From Diphasiastrum complanatum (taxonomy: Eukaryota > Streptophyta > Lycopodiopsida > Lycopodiales > Lycopodiaceae): a stretch of 64,000 nt of DNA. Within the stretch, counting starts at the first letter, position 1; each line of letters starts with the position of its first letter. The position numbers were made by a program, and so were the translations under genes. The notes beneath the pieces were generated by a model that ran no database searches, was not told the DNA's origin, and saw only the letters and a program-made list of their open reading frames with translations. Positions 22,780-34,339 of this stretch are shown here, in pieces. The stretch covers positions 28,915,410-28,979,409 of the forward strand of contig CM055107.1 in assembly GCA_029204225.1 (NCBI GenBank), in the 5' to 3' direction.

Positions 22780-24645
22780 AACAGTAGGCGTAGGTTGTTT
22801 CACGACTGGAGAGAAGGTCTCAACATAGTCGATACCATATCTCTGAGAAAAACCTTTCGCTACAAGTCTGGCTTTATACTTTGAAACATCTCCATTCGGT
22901 CCATACTTCAGCTTGTATACCCATTTGCATTGTATAGTCTTTCATGGATTCCATCTCCTCATTCATGGCTTGGATCCATTTGTCCTTTTCTGGACATTCA
23001 ATTGCTTCTTTGGATGTTTGTGGTTCTCCACTGAATCCACAAAACTCTTCAGATGTAGAAGTTGAGCTAGTTGGCACGAATCTTGCTGACGCTCTTCGTT
23101 CTCTTGTTGATCTTCTGGGAGATCCTTTGGTACTGCAATGCTCTTGCCTTTATGTATTCTGTTAGGTCCGAAACCGTTTCGGTACTCGAACATATTCATC
23201 TAATTGTTCGTCCTCTACTCCCTCTGTCGCGGTTGGCAGATCATAATATTGCCTTCCAAGAATTTCATAGCTGACAGGATCATTGTTGGCCATTGTTCTG
23301 GTCTCATCGAACTTGACGTCTCTGACTATCTTTATTGTATTTGTCTTTGGCATGTAGATTTTGTAGTATGACGAATGATTGTCATATCCTTGTTCTGCTT
23401 TCTCATCAAGCTTATTTTGAAGTTTGTCAGGAACATGTGCATATGCTGCACAACCAAAGATTCAAATATGAGTCAGATTGGGTTTTCTACCCCACCATAG
23501 TTCGTGTGGTGTCATGTGATGAACACCTGATTCTCCTGTCATGTTCTGGATGTAAGCAGATATAGCTACTGCTTCAGCCCACAGTACTCTTGGAGCCTTA
23601 GAATAGGCCATCATGCACCTAGTAGCTTCCATAAGAATCATGTTCTTTCTTTCTGCAACACCATTTTGCTGCGGTGTATAGGATGTTGTCCTTTTGTGAA
23701 TGATCCCTTGATCATTACAGAAATCAGCGAATCGGTTTGAGATGTATTCTCCACCTCGATCTGTTTTGATCAGCTTCACCTTGTTTACTATGCATCTTTC
23801 TGCCTAGTTCACATACTTTGTGAACTTGTCAAATGCATCTAATTTATTGTGAATGAAGTAGATTCTGGTGAACTTACTATAATCATCGAAAAAGGTAATA
23901 TAATACTTCGAGCCTCCTATTGAGATTACGTCAAAAGGTCCACAGATGTCCGAATGTACTAGCTCCAGAATTTTTTTTGTTCTATAGGAGTCTTTGACAA
24001 AAGGAGTACGTGACATCTTACCTTTTATACATGCATCACAGGTCATCGAACTGGTTGCATTCGAGATGCTCACCCCTGTGATAGCTCCATGATGACTTTC
24101 TTGATACAGTTCCATTGAATTCATATGGCATAGTCTCCTGTGCCATAGAATATCTGACGTATCATGGGCTTGATGTGCTTGATCTGCAAGTAGGCGTACC
24201 TTCAAGTGATACATGTTGCCTTTTCTTCTACCTTGTGCAATCAATGTACTGGTGCTTGCATCAATAACATTGCATCCTTCATCTGAGAACGTCACACGCA
24301 TCTCTGCATCAGCTATTCTTGCAACTAATAGGAAGTCCTGCTGCAGTGTAGGCACGAACAAAACGTCTTCGAATCGTCTATCGCTGCCATTTGTGTTAAG
24401 CCACAACGAATTAATACCATTCACTAGATGCTTTGATCCATCTCCAAGAATGATAAATCTTGATGAATATGCACTTCGGAAGTCAGACATGATCTGTCTT
24501 GATGTAACGAAATGAGAGATTGCTCCTGAATCTAGGATCACCTCTTGTGTGTCAGGTGTTGACACTGCACACACATCTGCACAGATGTAGGTGGTCAAAT
24601 TTCCATGATTCAATCTTTCTTCACCCATTTTCGAGCTTTCTGGCG
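22780..24645 (-). pseudogene. Copia element B: protease, integrase, start of RT
   Basis: From 24645 downward: gag tail, protease (ILDSGAISHFVTS at about 24530), GAG-pre-integrase (ILWHRRLCHMNSM, CDACIKGKMSRTPF) and integrase with all three catalytic residues visible (VHSDICGPF, TDRGGEYIS, TPQQNGVAERKN). The integrase C-terminal part follows (WWGRKPNL), then a linker and the first RT residues at about 22880, and homology ends near 22780. In-frame stops or shifts occur near 23800, 23460 and 22930. RT catalytic box, RNase H and LTRs are missing. The neighbour at 24646 is another copy of the same family in the opposite orientation. Confidence 0.9.
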
Positions 24646-26844
24646 GTGTATGATGGCTCATGCAAAAGCACCAAAACAGTTGTGGACAAAAGCAGTGGCT
24701 ACATCAAATTATCTTCAGAATCGTATCCTGAAATCTCGAATACTGGATAAAACTCCTCATGATATATGGTGGAAGTCAAAGCCAAACCTTGCACATGTTC
24801 GGACATTTGGATGCGTAGTGTATATGTACATACTAGATAAGCTGAGAAAGAAACTCGATGAAAAGATAGAACAAGGGTTTTTAGTAGAATTTGAGTTACA
24901 TTCGTTATATTATCATGTTTATGTACCTAAAACTGGCAAGATAAAAGTTGTTCGAGATGTTAAATTTGATGAGACGAAATACATAGCAGACAATGATCTA
25001 GTCGGCTATGAAATTCTCAAGAATTATTATGAGCTACCAACAACAACAAAAGAAAAACAAGCAGAAGATGAAAGAGAGTTACCAGATTTAGAGGGAGGTC
25101 AAGATCGAGTGCCTGACAGACTTGAATTGCTACTTCGAATTCCAGCAGAAAAGCTCAAATCAGAATCGAACTCAAAACCTGCAGAATCGAACTCAAAACC
25201 ACCTGTGAGAAGATCTGATAGACAATGAAAACTGCTAGAAAGGTATGGTAAGGATGTTTTTAATGCAGCCATCAAATCTTATGGATTCTCTAACGAATCT
25301 CAAACATTCGAGGAAGCTGTAGATGGACCAGATAAAGTTCGCTGAATTTAGACAATGGAGGACGAAATGTCATCCATGTACAAGAATAATGTCCGGACAC
25401 TTGCACCTATACTTGATGGCAGAAAACCAGTCAAGTGCAAGTGGATCTACAAGATTAAAATAGGTCCCGATGGAGAAAACATCAGATACAAGACAAAGTT
25501 AGTTGCTAAAGGATTTTCACAGAAGTATGGGATCGACTACATTGATACTTTTTCATCGGTAGTCAAACATACATCAATTTGCTTGTTATTCGTGCATGTA
25601 GTGGCTCATGATATGAAAATCCATATTGTGGATGAGAAAACTGCTTTCCTGCACACAGAATTGGAAGAAGACTTATTCATGGGGGGTTTTGTAAGCCAAG
25701 AATATCCAGAATACGGATATCACATGAATAAAAGCATTTATGGTCTGAAACAAATAGCGAGACAATGGTATAGAAAGAAGGACGAAGCACTACGTTCCAT
25801 AGGCTTCAAACCTCTATTTGCTGAATCAAATGTCTGTATCAAGCATGTCCAAAATGAAATAATCATTCTAGCTATTTATGTTGATGACACGCTTATCTTC
25901 TCAAGAAGAGATAAGTTAATTTCAGATGTCAAAAGTGACATTTCTGAAATATTTGAGATCGCTGACCTAAGAGAAGCTAAAATCTATCTAGGCTTGTAGA
26001 TCGTGAGAGACTTTGAAGGTGGTAAGTTGTATCTTCACCAACAAAAGTACACTCAAAAGATCATTGAAGACTTTAACATGCTCCAATGCAAAGGTGTGCA
26101 TACTCCCATGATACCTGGAACAATACTGAACAAGGTAGATTGTCTGCAGACTCTCGAGGAAGAAGAACAAATGGCCAAAACACCTATCGTAGGCTGATTG
26201 GATCATTGTTATATCTAGCAGACAACACCAAATCTGATATAGTGTTTGCAGTATGCAGTCTGAGCCAATATAATCAGAACCCAAGATCGTTGCATTGGAC
26301 GTTGGCAAAGAGAGTACTACAATATCTCCAGGAAACAAAAGGCTATGGACTGTGTTATTCAAAGGAAGCTGGATTTCACATCGAATCTTACAGTGACGAG
26401 CTGGGCATCCATGAAGGCTGATAGCACAAGTATTTCAGGAGGTTGTAATCTAGAATCTGGCGCAACCATACTCTGAATTAGCAAGAAGCAAACAACATTA
26501 GCTCAATCTTCCTGTGAAGCGGAATAGCAGCCAAGATGGCAAATGAGTTGATTTGGATCAAACAACTATTGGAAGGATTTGATGAATCTATTTCTGAACC
26601 TTATGTCTTGTTAATGGATAACACTTCAACAATCTATCTTACGAAAGATCCTGTATTTCACTCAAAAACAAAGCACATAGCTATCAAAAATCATGTGATT
26701 CGGGACTTAGTTGAGAAGAAGATACTGAAGACAGTCTTCATACCCACAAAGGAAATGACAGCTGATATCTTTACAAAGCCACTAAGTAAAGCTTTGTTCG
26801 AGAAGCAGCAAAGAAGATTGGGGCTAATCCAACTGCCACTTTGA
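24646..26844 (+). pseudogene. Copia element C: integrase end, RT, RNase H
   Basis: Starts inside the integrase C-terminal region (CMMAHAKAPKQLWTKAV; copy B has CMMAYSKAPRVLWAEAV), then WWKSKPNLAHVRTFGC. RT begins at about 25355 (VKCKWIYKIKIGPDG, GIDYIDTFSSVVK, YGLKQIARQWY, LAIYVDDTLIF). RNase H and tail follow (LIGSLLYLADNTKSD at about 26195; MDNTSTIYLTKDPVFHSKTK; KEMTADIFTKPLSKALFE). Stops at 25226 and 25999 and shifts near 26100 and 26420 make it inactive. It ends two bases past the purine tract start and is followed by an LTR. Confidence 0.9.
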
Positions 26845-26852
26845 GAGGGAGC
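26843..26852 (+). promoter_or_regulatory. Polypurine tract
   Basis: GAGAGGGAGC lies at the stop codon of the pol frame and directly before the 3' LTR, the usual place for the plus-strand primer of reverse transcription. Confidence 0.75.
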
Positions 26853-27810
26853 TGTAGAACAACTGATCAGGCAAATCTTGATTCTACCAACAAAGCGCAT
26901 AGTTTACTTGACAAAGGATGAGAAAGAAACGAACGCGAACTCAAAACATTTCTATTCGTAACCAACTCGAAACAATTCGCAAAGGATTCACGAAATTTGT
27001 CTTGTAGTCAACTCGAAAGATTCGCGAAACAGTTTCTTGTAGAAGCTTGTGGCTTTCTTGTTGAAGCTCGAAAGATTCGCGAACAGAATCTTGTCACAAA
27101 ATATTCTGTTTCTTGTTCAAGCCTCAGATGCCGCAAAATTGTTGCGAACAATTTGTGATAATCTTCTGAACTGTTCTTCAAGCTCACCTGTCGCGAAACT
27201 ATCTCGCACAGTTTGCGAAATATTGTAGATTTTTTCTTCAAGCTCAAGAATTGTCATCTATTGCGAACAATTCGTGAAAGAGAAAAGTGCCGTGAAGAGA
27301 AAAGTGTCGCGAACAATTCGTGAAATACAAAGCTGAGACGAAAAGATGGACTGCCGCGAATAATTCGCGAACAGAATTTATTTGACCCTGGAAACAGAGC
27401 GTCTATTTGAATATCAATCGTCGTAAATGGTTAGATATCTACAATTACAACATTGAAAGGCCAAAAGACCTGTCTTGTAGCAATATAAATACACGAGCAC
27501 TACTCGTTGTAACACACTCACTCAATTAGAGACACAACAGCGAGATAAGACATCAAGAGATGTATATTGATGAATCAGATTCAGAGTTATAAAAATTTAT
27601 TTTTTGATCAATAGTTTCGTATTGTCTAAATTGTCTTAAGTTGTCTCTTATTTCCGCATATAATTTTCGCACACATATTGAATCAAAACTAATATTGTTC
27701 TATTAGTACATAGATCAGATATAATCCCGATTGAAGACACTGATATTAGTTTGATTTATTCAAACTTGCATCATGTTCTCTGTGGAAAAATAATTACTAT
27801 TTTTCCTACA
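26853..27810 (+). repeat. 3' LTR of copia element C (958 bp)
   Basis: Begins TGTAGAAC and ends TTTTCCTACA, so it has inverted TGTAG/CTACA ends. A TATA box (ATATAAATAC) is at about 27484-27493, placing U3 at 26853 to about 27510. U3 carries many TTCGCGAA or near-TTCGCGAA palindromes (for example near 27014, 27075, 27376), plus half-forms GCGAACAATT. No matching 5' LTR is in the window, so element C is a 5'-truncated insertion or was rearranged. Confidence 0.8.
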
Positions 27811-27886
27811 GGCTTGAGATAGGCTTGTGTGGCAAGCCAACTAAGCTATGCACCACGTAGGTCTGCCATGCATGCTTGGGTGCAAC

Positions 27887-27889
<3 letters not shown>

Positions 27890-27949
<60 letters not shown>
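27890..27949. repeat. (GA)n microsatellite
   Basis: Thirty uninterrupted GA units, the longest microsatellite in the window. Confidence 0.98.
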
Positions 27950-27954
<5 letters not shown>

Positions 27955-28654
27955 GAGGGCCGACCAGGCCTTTGTTTTGAAGCCTTCCCAACCCTTCACA
28001 ACCGATTTTTTCTTCATAGAAATGCATTTTTATTTTAGCCTTTCCCGTGGAAAGTCTGAAAATTTAAAAAATCCTTAAAGCGCCCTTCAAATTCTTGATA
28101 ATGAAAGTCCCATTTATTTAACACCTTTCACCATGAAAGTATGTACATGCACTTCAAAACACTATGTGTGCTGGTAAAGTGTAATCTGAATTTGGAGTGG
28201 GCCCTTTAGATGCATGCTTGGGGAGGATTTGGAAAATAAAATTAAATCTTTCAAAAAATTCGAGTCTTCGAAAAAATTTGAGTCTTTTGAAAAATTCGAC
28301 TTGACAGTACAAAGGGTCCTTCAATCCTTCGAAAAAATTTCAAGTCTTTGGAAAAATTTGATCATTTGGACTTAAAGATAGTAAGTTTGGGCTTGTGGTT
28401 AAACATTCATGAAAATGGTGGGCCAAGATAGAGATTTGAAGATTTAAAAAAAGAAGAAGCAGTTTCAGGTAGTCAAGAAAATTTTTACTTTGGTAATTCA
28501 AAATAAATAAGAAAGCCATGTAATAAAGATTATTGGCTAAAGTTTAAAGCACATTGAAGTGTGTGAAGAAAATAAAACCTTAACTTCAAACTTCAAATAT
28601 TTGTATTTAGAGAAAGATATTTGAATTTAGTGATGGGAAGTGAGGGGTGGGGAA
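27950..28654. other. No gene; short AATTCGA-type repeats
   Basis: AT-rich and non-coding. Between 28245 and 28360 the string CTTTGAAAAATTCGA and variants (CGAAAAAATTTGAGTCTT) recur four to five times. Confidence 0.4.
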
Positions 28655-28990
28655 TCTTTTTGGGGCCCACCCCCCAATGCACACAATGTGCAAATGTATG
28701 GGGATACACACTTTCCCCATACATGCATCCCCCTCCCCATCATTTTTAGTTAAGAAAGTGCATGGGTGAGAAGAAGAGGATGCATGGGTGCACCCATACA
28801 CATGCGCACCACATGCACATAAATAGTTATATATATATAGACTAGTAGTAAAGAGTGCCCGTCATTGATGGGCAATGGCGGCCGATCTAGGCGACGACCG
28901 ATGATTTGGAGATTGAGTATCTCGTTGACGGGCGATGATTTTCCGATGATTTGAAAATTTAGTATGTCCTCGTTGACGGGTGGAAGATAT
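28655..28990 (-). repeat. Dispersed repeat family, copy 3
   Basis: Minus-strand order: tandem units containing CCCGTCAACGAG and CAAATCATCGG, then a stem-loop TGCCCATCAATGACGGGCA (about 28857-28875), CTCTTTACTACTAG, TCTATATATATA, and the core with CATGGGTGCACCCATGC and TCACCCATGCAC. It keeps the stem seen in copy 2 while the loop-side bases differ. Confidence 0.75.
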
Positions 28991-29079
28991 ATGTGTGTAC
29001 GTGGCCGAAGTGTGCCAGCCGACGTATCGCATTGTTCGAGAGGGGGAGGCAATTTTTGGGAGGGGGAGGGCCAATGTTG

Positions 29080-29310
29080 CAAAAATTTCGCGAAAATCAC
29101 TGCAGCTTTCGCGAAAATATCTCAAAAAATTTTCCTGAAGGCTTCGCGAAAATCCCGATGCCTTCGCAAAAATACCTCGAAATGCGAAAAGGACTCGAAA
29201 ATCTCGCGAAAATTTTGAAAAAATCGGCGAATCCTTGCAAAGCCTTTAAGATATTTTAATGAAATTTTCGCAAAGGCTTCAGTTATGTTCGCGACACTGA
29301 TCCTCGAAAA
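29080..29310. repeat. TTCGCGAAAAT palindrome cluster
   Basis: TTTCGCGAAAAT or one-base variants occur at about 29088, 29118, 29146, 29202 and 29263, with spacing near 30 bases in the first three. The core is the same TTCGCGAA found in the LTR at 26853-27810. No coding capacity is convincing. Confidence 0.7.
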
Positions 29311-29607
29311 AAAATGCGACACTTGATCTAAGATTTTCTCTCTCTAGATTTTATTGATCCTCAAGCTTCCTCTAATCATACCTAGATCATGTGAGTTGAT
29401 TGCACATCGATCTGAGCTCTTCGAACTTCACTAGAATTGATCAAAGTTTTTGAGCCATAGGAACTTGGCATCAATTGGATTTTGGTTGTAGTGATGCTAG
29501 AAGCGGTGATGGCACCAGGAGAAGCAGGAGCGCCATTGGTGTTGGGAACAATGTTGGCCCTAGAAGTAAAGCTTGCAATAGGAGCTAGCTTTACAACAAC
29601 ACATTCT

Positions 29608-29830
29608 CTAACTTTGTACTTCTATTTGTAGAAAGAGAAATAAGGATGGAAACAACTTCTTTAATGACACATATTTACCATCATTTGCATTGTAGATTAT
29701 GTTCCTTTCTCCATTAAAAATCATTAAGGAAGAAAAATATTCCTTGTGACTAGTCATGTGAGAGCTTGCTTCACTATCAATCCACCAAATATCAACATCA
29801 CTCTCATTTAATATCAAGCTAGAAGTCCCA
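29608..29830 (-). pseudogene. Copia protease fragment
   Basis: WWIDSEASSHMTSHKEYFSS matches the copia protease active-site region, where WxxDSGASxHMT is usual. The Gly of DSG is Glu here. The frame spans about 65 residues and then ends. It is not the same family as the other copia pieces in the window. Confidence 0.75.
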
Positions 29831-31680
29831 TATGGGTAGGAAGAGGAAGAATGGTCTTGTCATTCTCTTGTTGAAGGAGCCACAACCTCTCACTAGTGGA
29901 AAGGTTGGTGACACGAGAGATTTGTCAAATATTTTAGTTCAAGACTATAACATAATAAATATTGAGACAACAGAGACAAGAGCTACAATTGCTAATGCTA
30001 AAAAAACAAAATACCTAAATCAAGTTGTTGACTTTTGGGATGTGTAATCTGTACTTTTATTTTGAAAAAAAAAATGTTCTTGTTGTCATTTATCTAAGAT
30101 TTTATTACTCATTATCATGATTTTCATTAGAACGAAGTTTTATTTAACATGACAACATATGTTTGTTTGCCATTTTGAATAATGGCAATTTTTTTGAGAG
30201 AGATGTTGTTTAGAAGATGCTAATTGTATCATTTTGTCATAAATCAACACTAAATTTAGATCCTATTATATTAGTGAATTTGATGAAGCATTTTTTGGTA
30301 ATGCTTGCACTATTTTTTCATATATTGCTTTTGTACATGTTCTCAACACACTTGTCTATATGTTTTTTAAGTAGGTTTAAGAAGGGATAAGATGAAAAGG
30401 GTTGTTTGTTTCCTCACTTGGAACCAAGAAACAGATGTAAATATCATTCCATTGAAGTTTTAAGAGAATTTTATGTTGTACGTATTGCATTCATGTTGAT
30501 ATATAATCTAGTTTAATGTGCATTATATATGTGATTTGAAAATTTACTTAAGTCATTTATCGTCATTTGTGGTGGGTTTGGACATTAGATTTTTAAACGA
30601 TGCAAGCACTTTCAATTTGCACTTAGAAAGTTTTGTACACTTTGCATATGTGCATAGTTATATTGCATTTGCGTTATTGCATACTATGACCTTGAAAGAT
30701 TTTTGCTAAACATATAAGTAGATTATCAAATGAATTTTTTGTATATTTCATTTTTTGAAAGTAGATTATCAAATGAATTTCTTTATATTTCATTTTTTTA
30801 TTATGAATGAGAGCATATCAATTCTTTTTGCATTTAGTGTCAACTTAACATAGGTCCGCAATTACTACTAAATTTCAGTTATTACATACCATAATTCTGG
30901 GGTTCCAACCATATTCATCAAACATATGGTTAGCAAAAGAAGACAAGTCTAACATTCTACATAGGGATTAGAAAGGTATATATATGAAAAGTTGAAGGTT
31001 CTGAATCTTGAAAAAGAATTTGTACGAGGACTACACACATTATTTAAAAACATATAAGTTTGTAAATGAAAAGCTAAAAGGTTTCAAAATCTTGAAGATA
31101 AAAACTGAACAAAGGAAGACAAGGCACAATATATGTAAGAAAATAAAAGTTTGTAAATGAAAAGGAAGACAAGGCACATATGTAGGAAAATAGTCGTTTG
31201 TAAATAAAAAGGTGCAGTATCTAAGATTGTGCAATAAAAGTGCAATCATTTGTTGGTAAATTATAGGTTTCAAAGGAATGAAAATTTGGATTCCAATTCC
31301 AAGAACTCTTGTTTATACTAGATTTTGTAGGCCCACAACCTTATAGAGGCCTTTGTGTCATCAAGGGTGCCTTAGTCAATCCTAATATAAAAACATCCTC
31401 TCTTAAAGGTAACTTCAAGATAGTCAAGGTTAAGACCATTGACAACCATAGTCATTATTCATTACAGTACAATCGAATTTATTGTGATTTTAAGTAAAGG
31501 AATGATCAAATTTATTCAACACCCTTGTAGTTAGAGGATAGATCTCCTTAGAGTGGAGTCATTTGATTTGAGCATTAACCATCAAGCTCAACCCAACATT
31601 GAGCTTTTGCAATGTTAGCTTCCAGGATTTATGTCAATACCTAGAATTAACCAAGAACACTAACGAACTAAATAATGCTT
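29831..31680. other. Intergenic, no gene
   Basis: AT-rich sequence with short frames only. A short repeat GAAAGTAGATTATCAAATGAA is visible at about 30758-30778, matching AGTAGATTATCAAATGAA at 30717-30734. Bases 31540-31660 resemble 58205-58310 downstream of the second LRR gene. Confidence 0.4.
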
Positions 31681-31765
31681 CTTGGTTCCCAAGGGGAGGC
31701 TCGAACTTGGGACCAAAGAAACTTTGGATGACAAGCTAACCAACACAGCCAACCCCATTGGGTCG
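31681..31765 (-). mobile_element. tRNA-derived SINE head
   Basis: On the minus strand TGGCTGTGTTGG matches the Pol III A box (TRGCNNAGYNGG) at 11 of 12 positions. AGTTCGAGCCT matches the B box (GGTTCGANNCC) at 9 of 11. The two starts are about 45 bases apart, the tRNA spacing. The sequence around them (GGTTAGCTTGTCATCC, TTGGTCCCAAG) also looks tRNA-like, but CCA-end pairing is imperfect, so a SINE or tRNA pseudogene is more likely than a working tRNA. The tail would run toward lower coordinates. Confidence 0.5.
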
Positions 31766-32151
31766 AATTGGATTATGGATTATGGCATAATACAGGTAGT
31801 AGAAAATATATATAGTCTGAAGATGTCTATGTCCATCAACATACATTATATAAGGAAAACAATATTGTTTATGCACATTACATCATCATTTGAAGATGAT
31901 TATGGGCACAACATAGAAATCAGATTAGATTTTGTGCAGCATCATATAGTAAGTAGAAAATAATATCATGTTTGATTGATTCTTCTCTACATGCATGAAA
32001 ATGAAAAGAACACATAGCTTGGTATGTTTCCCCAAAGCAGAACTATAGATGGCTGAAGCTATGAAGCTTTTATAACAAAGTTTTCAGGAACAATCAAAAT
32101 CAAAACAAATTCTCTTCCTAGTCTACGAAAGTCTTATGACAAGCTTACATC

Positions 32152-34083
32152 CTATTTGCATACAGGGAGTGGGGTCCCACAAAGATGCTTGTTTGGAAGG
32201 TAGGCGGCAGTAGGAAATTTTGTGAAAGGGGATCCTTGAGGAACTTCGCCCACCAGATTATTGTAAGACACATTGAAAAATGAAAGGTGTGTAAAATTCA
32301 GAAATCCCTGTGGAATGCTGCCTGACAGCTTGTTGATAGACAGATCAAGCACTATCAGAGAGTTGAGGTTACCCAGAGACGGTGGGATGGATCCGGAGAG
32401 CCAGTTTGACTTGAGAATCAAGCTCGTGAGGCTGGTGATGCTACCCAAGGACGACGGTACTGATCTAGACAGCGAGTTGTAAGATAGGTCTAACACTCGC
32501 AAATTGCTAAGAGTGCTGACAGACGATGGAATCGACCCACTAAGCATGTTCTTAGACAATAGTAATGTCCCAATTTTGCTTCCTTGATCACTGTCGAATT
32601 GAGATGGAAGTTGCCCATTGAATTTATTGTCTGAAAGATCAATGTATACATCGTTAAAGACGTAGCTGCTAGAGAAGATAGGAGATATGGATCCCTGGAG
32701 CTTATTGGAATGCAGGTCTAGAATCTCCAGGACTTTGAGTTGGTCTATGAAACCCGACGGCAAGGTGGAGGTGAAAAAGTTGTTTGAGAGGTTGAGAGAA
32801 AACAGATCAGTCATTTTGGAGAAGTAGCTAGGAATGGTTCCAGAGAGATTGTTGGAGGAGAAGTCTAAGAGTCCAAAGTTGGAGGAAATCGATGCTGGAA
32901 GTGGACCAATGAGTCCGCATGAGGCAAGGCTGAGACGACTGTTTGTGGGGAAATGTGATATCCAGGAAGGGATGGCTCCGAGTTTGAATTTATTGAAGGA
33001 AAGATCAAGCTCACCTAACTGTGAATTCTGGGGGACAAGTTGAGGAACAGAACCACTTAGCGCGTTTTCTCGAAGGAGCAATGATAAAATGCCTCTCAAT
33101 TTTGCAAATGAGGCAGGAATGCTTCCAAAAAGTCGATTGCCGGACAAATCTATGATTGTTGCCTTGATCAGATTGCCCCAGGTAGATGGAATGACGCCGG
33201 TAAACTTGTTGTGCTGTAGTTGGATCCGTTGCAGGCTTACAGCTTTGCCAAGTGAGGCTGGAAGATTACCGCTCAGCTCGTTGTCATAGAGGTTCATATA
33301 CTGCAGAGAAGACAGCCTGCCGAAGGAGGCAGAAATGACGCCCGTAAGCTGGTTGCTGAAGAGGTTAAGAGTGCTAAGGTTGGACAACGCCCCCAGCGAT
33401 GCTGGAATCTTTCCTGAGATATTGTTAACGGAAAGATCAAGAATGACGAGGCTGGCAAGTTTTCCGAAAGTAGAAGGGATCACCCCATTCAATGCATTTG
33501 TCTCCAGAACCAGCTCCTTTAAGTTGGATAGAGAGCCCAAAGATGGTGGGATTGATCCCGTGAGCTGATTCTTGCTGAGATAAAGCTGCTTCAGTTTAGT
33601 AGCTTGCCCGAGAGTAGGAGGGATACTTCCGATTAACTTATTACCGTCGAGAAAGAGGCGAGTCAAGTGAGAAAGCAGACCGAGTGAGAATGGAACTGTT
33701 CCGGTAAGGTCCTCCAGACCTTCCAGGATGAGCTCTTGGAGGAATGTGATGCTCCCCAGGGATTCCGAGATGGTGCCAGACATGGTGGTGGTGACAATGG
33801 AGTCTGGTGTGGAGTAGAGTCCTGGCAATGAAAGCGAAATGACGCGGCCAGACTGTTGATCGCATGTTACACCATCCCAGGAGCAGCAATTCATACCCTT
33901 CCATTTAGCAAGACGCCCAGATGGGTCATCGGTGATGTCAATCTTGAAGCCCAACAAAGCATTCCTGTCATTGGTATTGCACGATGCTCCTTTCCCATTA
34001 TCTCCACTGCTCAAACCAGCCATAAAAATGCAGTGAACTAGCAAAACAAGCCCAAAAACCTTGTTACTGCACCACTGCCACAT
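32152..34083 (-). CDS. Secreted LRR protein, DRT100/PGIP-like (copy 1)
   Basis: 643 residues, no intron. The start at 34083 (MWQWCSNKVFGLVLLVHC) is chosen by alignment with the second copy; an in-frame ATG at 34317 lies in what is untranslated leader in the paralog. Order: hydrophobic signal peptide (residues 1-26), LRRNT cap with paired Cys (SCNTNDRNALLGFKI; NCCSWDGVTC), about 21 plant-type LRRs of 24 residues (LxxLxLxxNxLxGxIPxxLG), and a C-terminal cap (LCGTPLPVCK). There is no membrane segment or kinase. The family includes DRT100 and polygalacturonase-inhibitor-like proteins, which act in the cell wall, often in ligand or pathogen-enzyme binding; the ligand here is unknown. No frameshift or stop, so it is probably under selection. 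Confidence 0.92.
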   Translation of the reverse strand: MWQWCSNKVFGLVLLVHCIFMAGLSSGDNGKGASCNTNDRNALLGFKIDITDDPSGRLAKWKGMNCCSWDGVTCDQQSGRVISLSLPGLYSTPDSIVTTTMSGTISESLGSITFLQELILEGLEDLTGTVPFSLGLLSHLTRLFLDGNKLIGSIPPTLGQATKLKQLYLSKNQLTGSIPPSLGSLSNLKELVLETNALNGVIPSTFGKLASLVILDLSVNNISGKIPASLGALSNLSTLNLFSNQLTGVISASFGRLSSLQYMNLYDNELSGNLPASLGKAVSLQRIQLQHNKFTGVIPSTWGNLIKATIIDLSGNRLFGSIPASFAKLRGILSLLLRENALSGSVPQLVPQNSQLGELDLSFNKFKLGAIPSWISHFPTNSRLSLASCGLIGPLPASISSNFGLLDFSSNNLSGTIPSYFSKMTDLFSLNLSNNFFTSTLPSGFIDQLKVLEILDLHSNKLQGSISPIFSSSYVFNDVYIDLSDNKFNGQLPSQFDSDQGSKIGTLLLSKNMLSGSIPSSVSTLSNLRVLDLSYNSLSRSVPSSLGSITSLTSLILKSNWLSGSIPPSLGNLNSLIVLDLSINKLSGSIPQGFLNFTHLSFFNVSYNNLVGEVPQGSPFTKFPTAAYLPNKHLCGTPLPVCK

Positions 34084-34331
34084 AGCCCTTGCCTTGCCTT
34101 GCCTTACCGTGGAAGCTCTGATTGAAGAAGATTTACAGGTCACTCTGTGACCCTGGCTAGCTAGCCAGTGAGTGATTGCTTTTAGTAGAAAGGAACTGCA
34201 AGCCACCAACCATTCGCTTGCGCTTTCTCCGCTTACCAGACCTAAACACAAAGGATTGAAAGACCCTGGAAGAAATGCAGAGCCGCTGAGTGTGAATGGA
34301 AGATAGAACTGGAGCAACTAGCGACTACGGT

Positions 34332-34339
34332 TATATACG
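34332..34339 (-). promoter_or_regulatory. TATA box of LRR gene copy 1
   Basis: The minus strand reads CGTATATAAC about 250 bases before the ATG at 34083. The second LRR gene has CGTATATAAATG at the same distance, with CTACAAATTCG or CTACAATTTCG beside it in both. Confidence 0.7.

Noticed and set aside
32273-33568. Several plus-strand frames inside the LRR gene
   Set aside because: They are antisense shadows of the repeats; equivalent shadows occur in copy 2.
34084-34317. 78-residue N-terminal extension of LRR gene copy 1
   Set aside because: The matching region of copy 2 is untranslated leader, and the signal peptide begins at the downstream Met.
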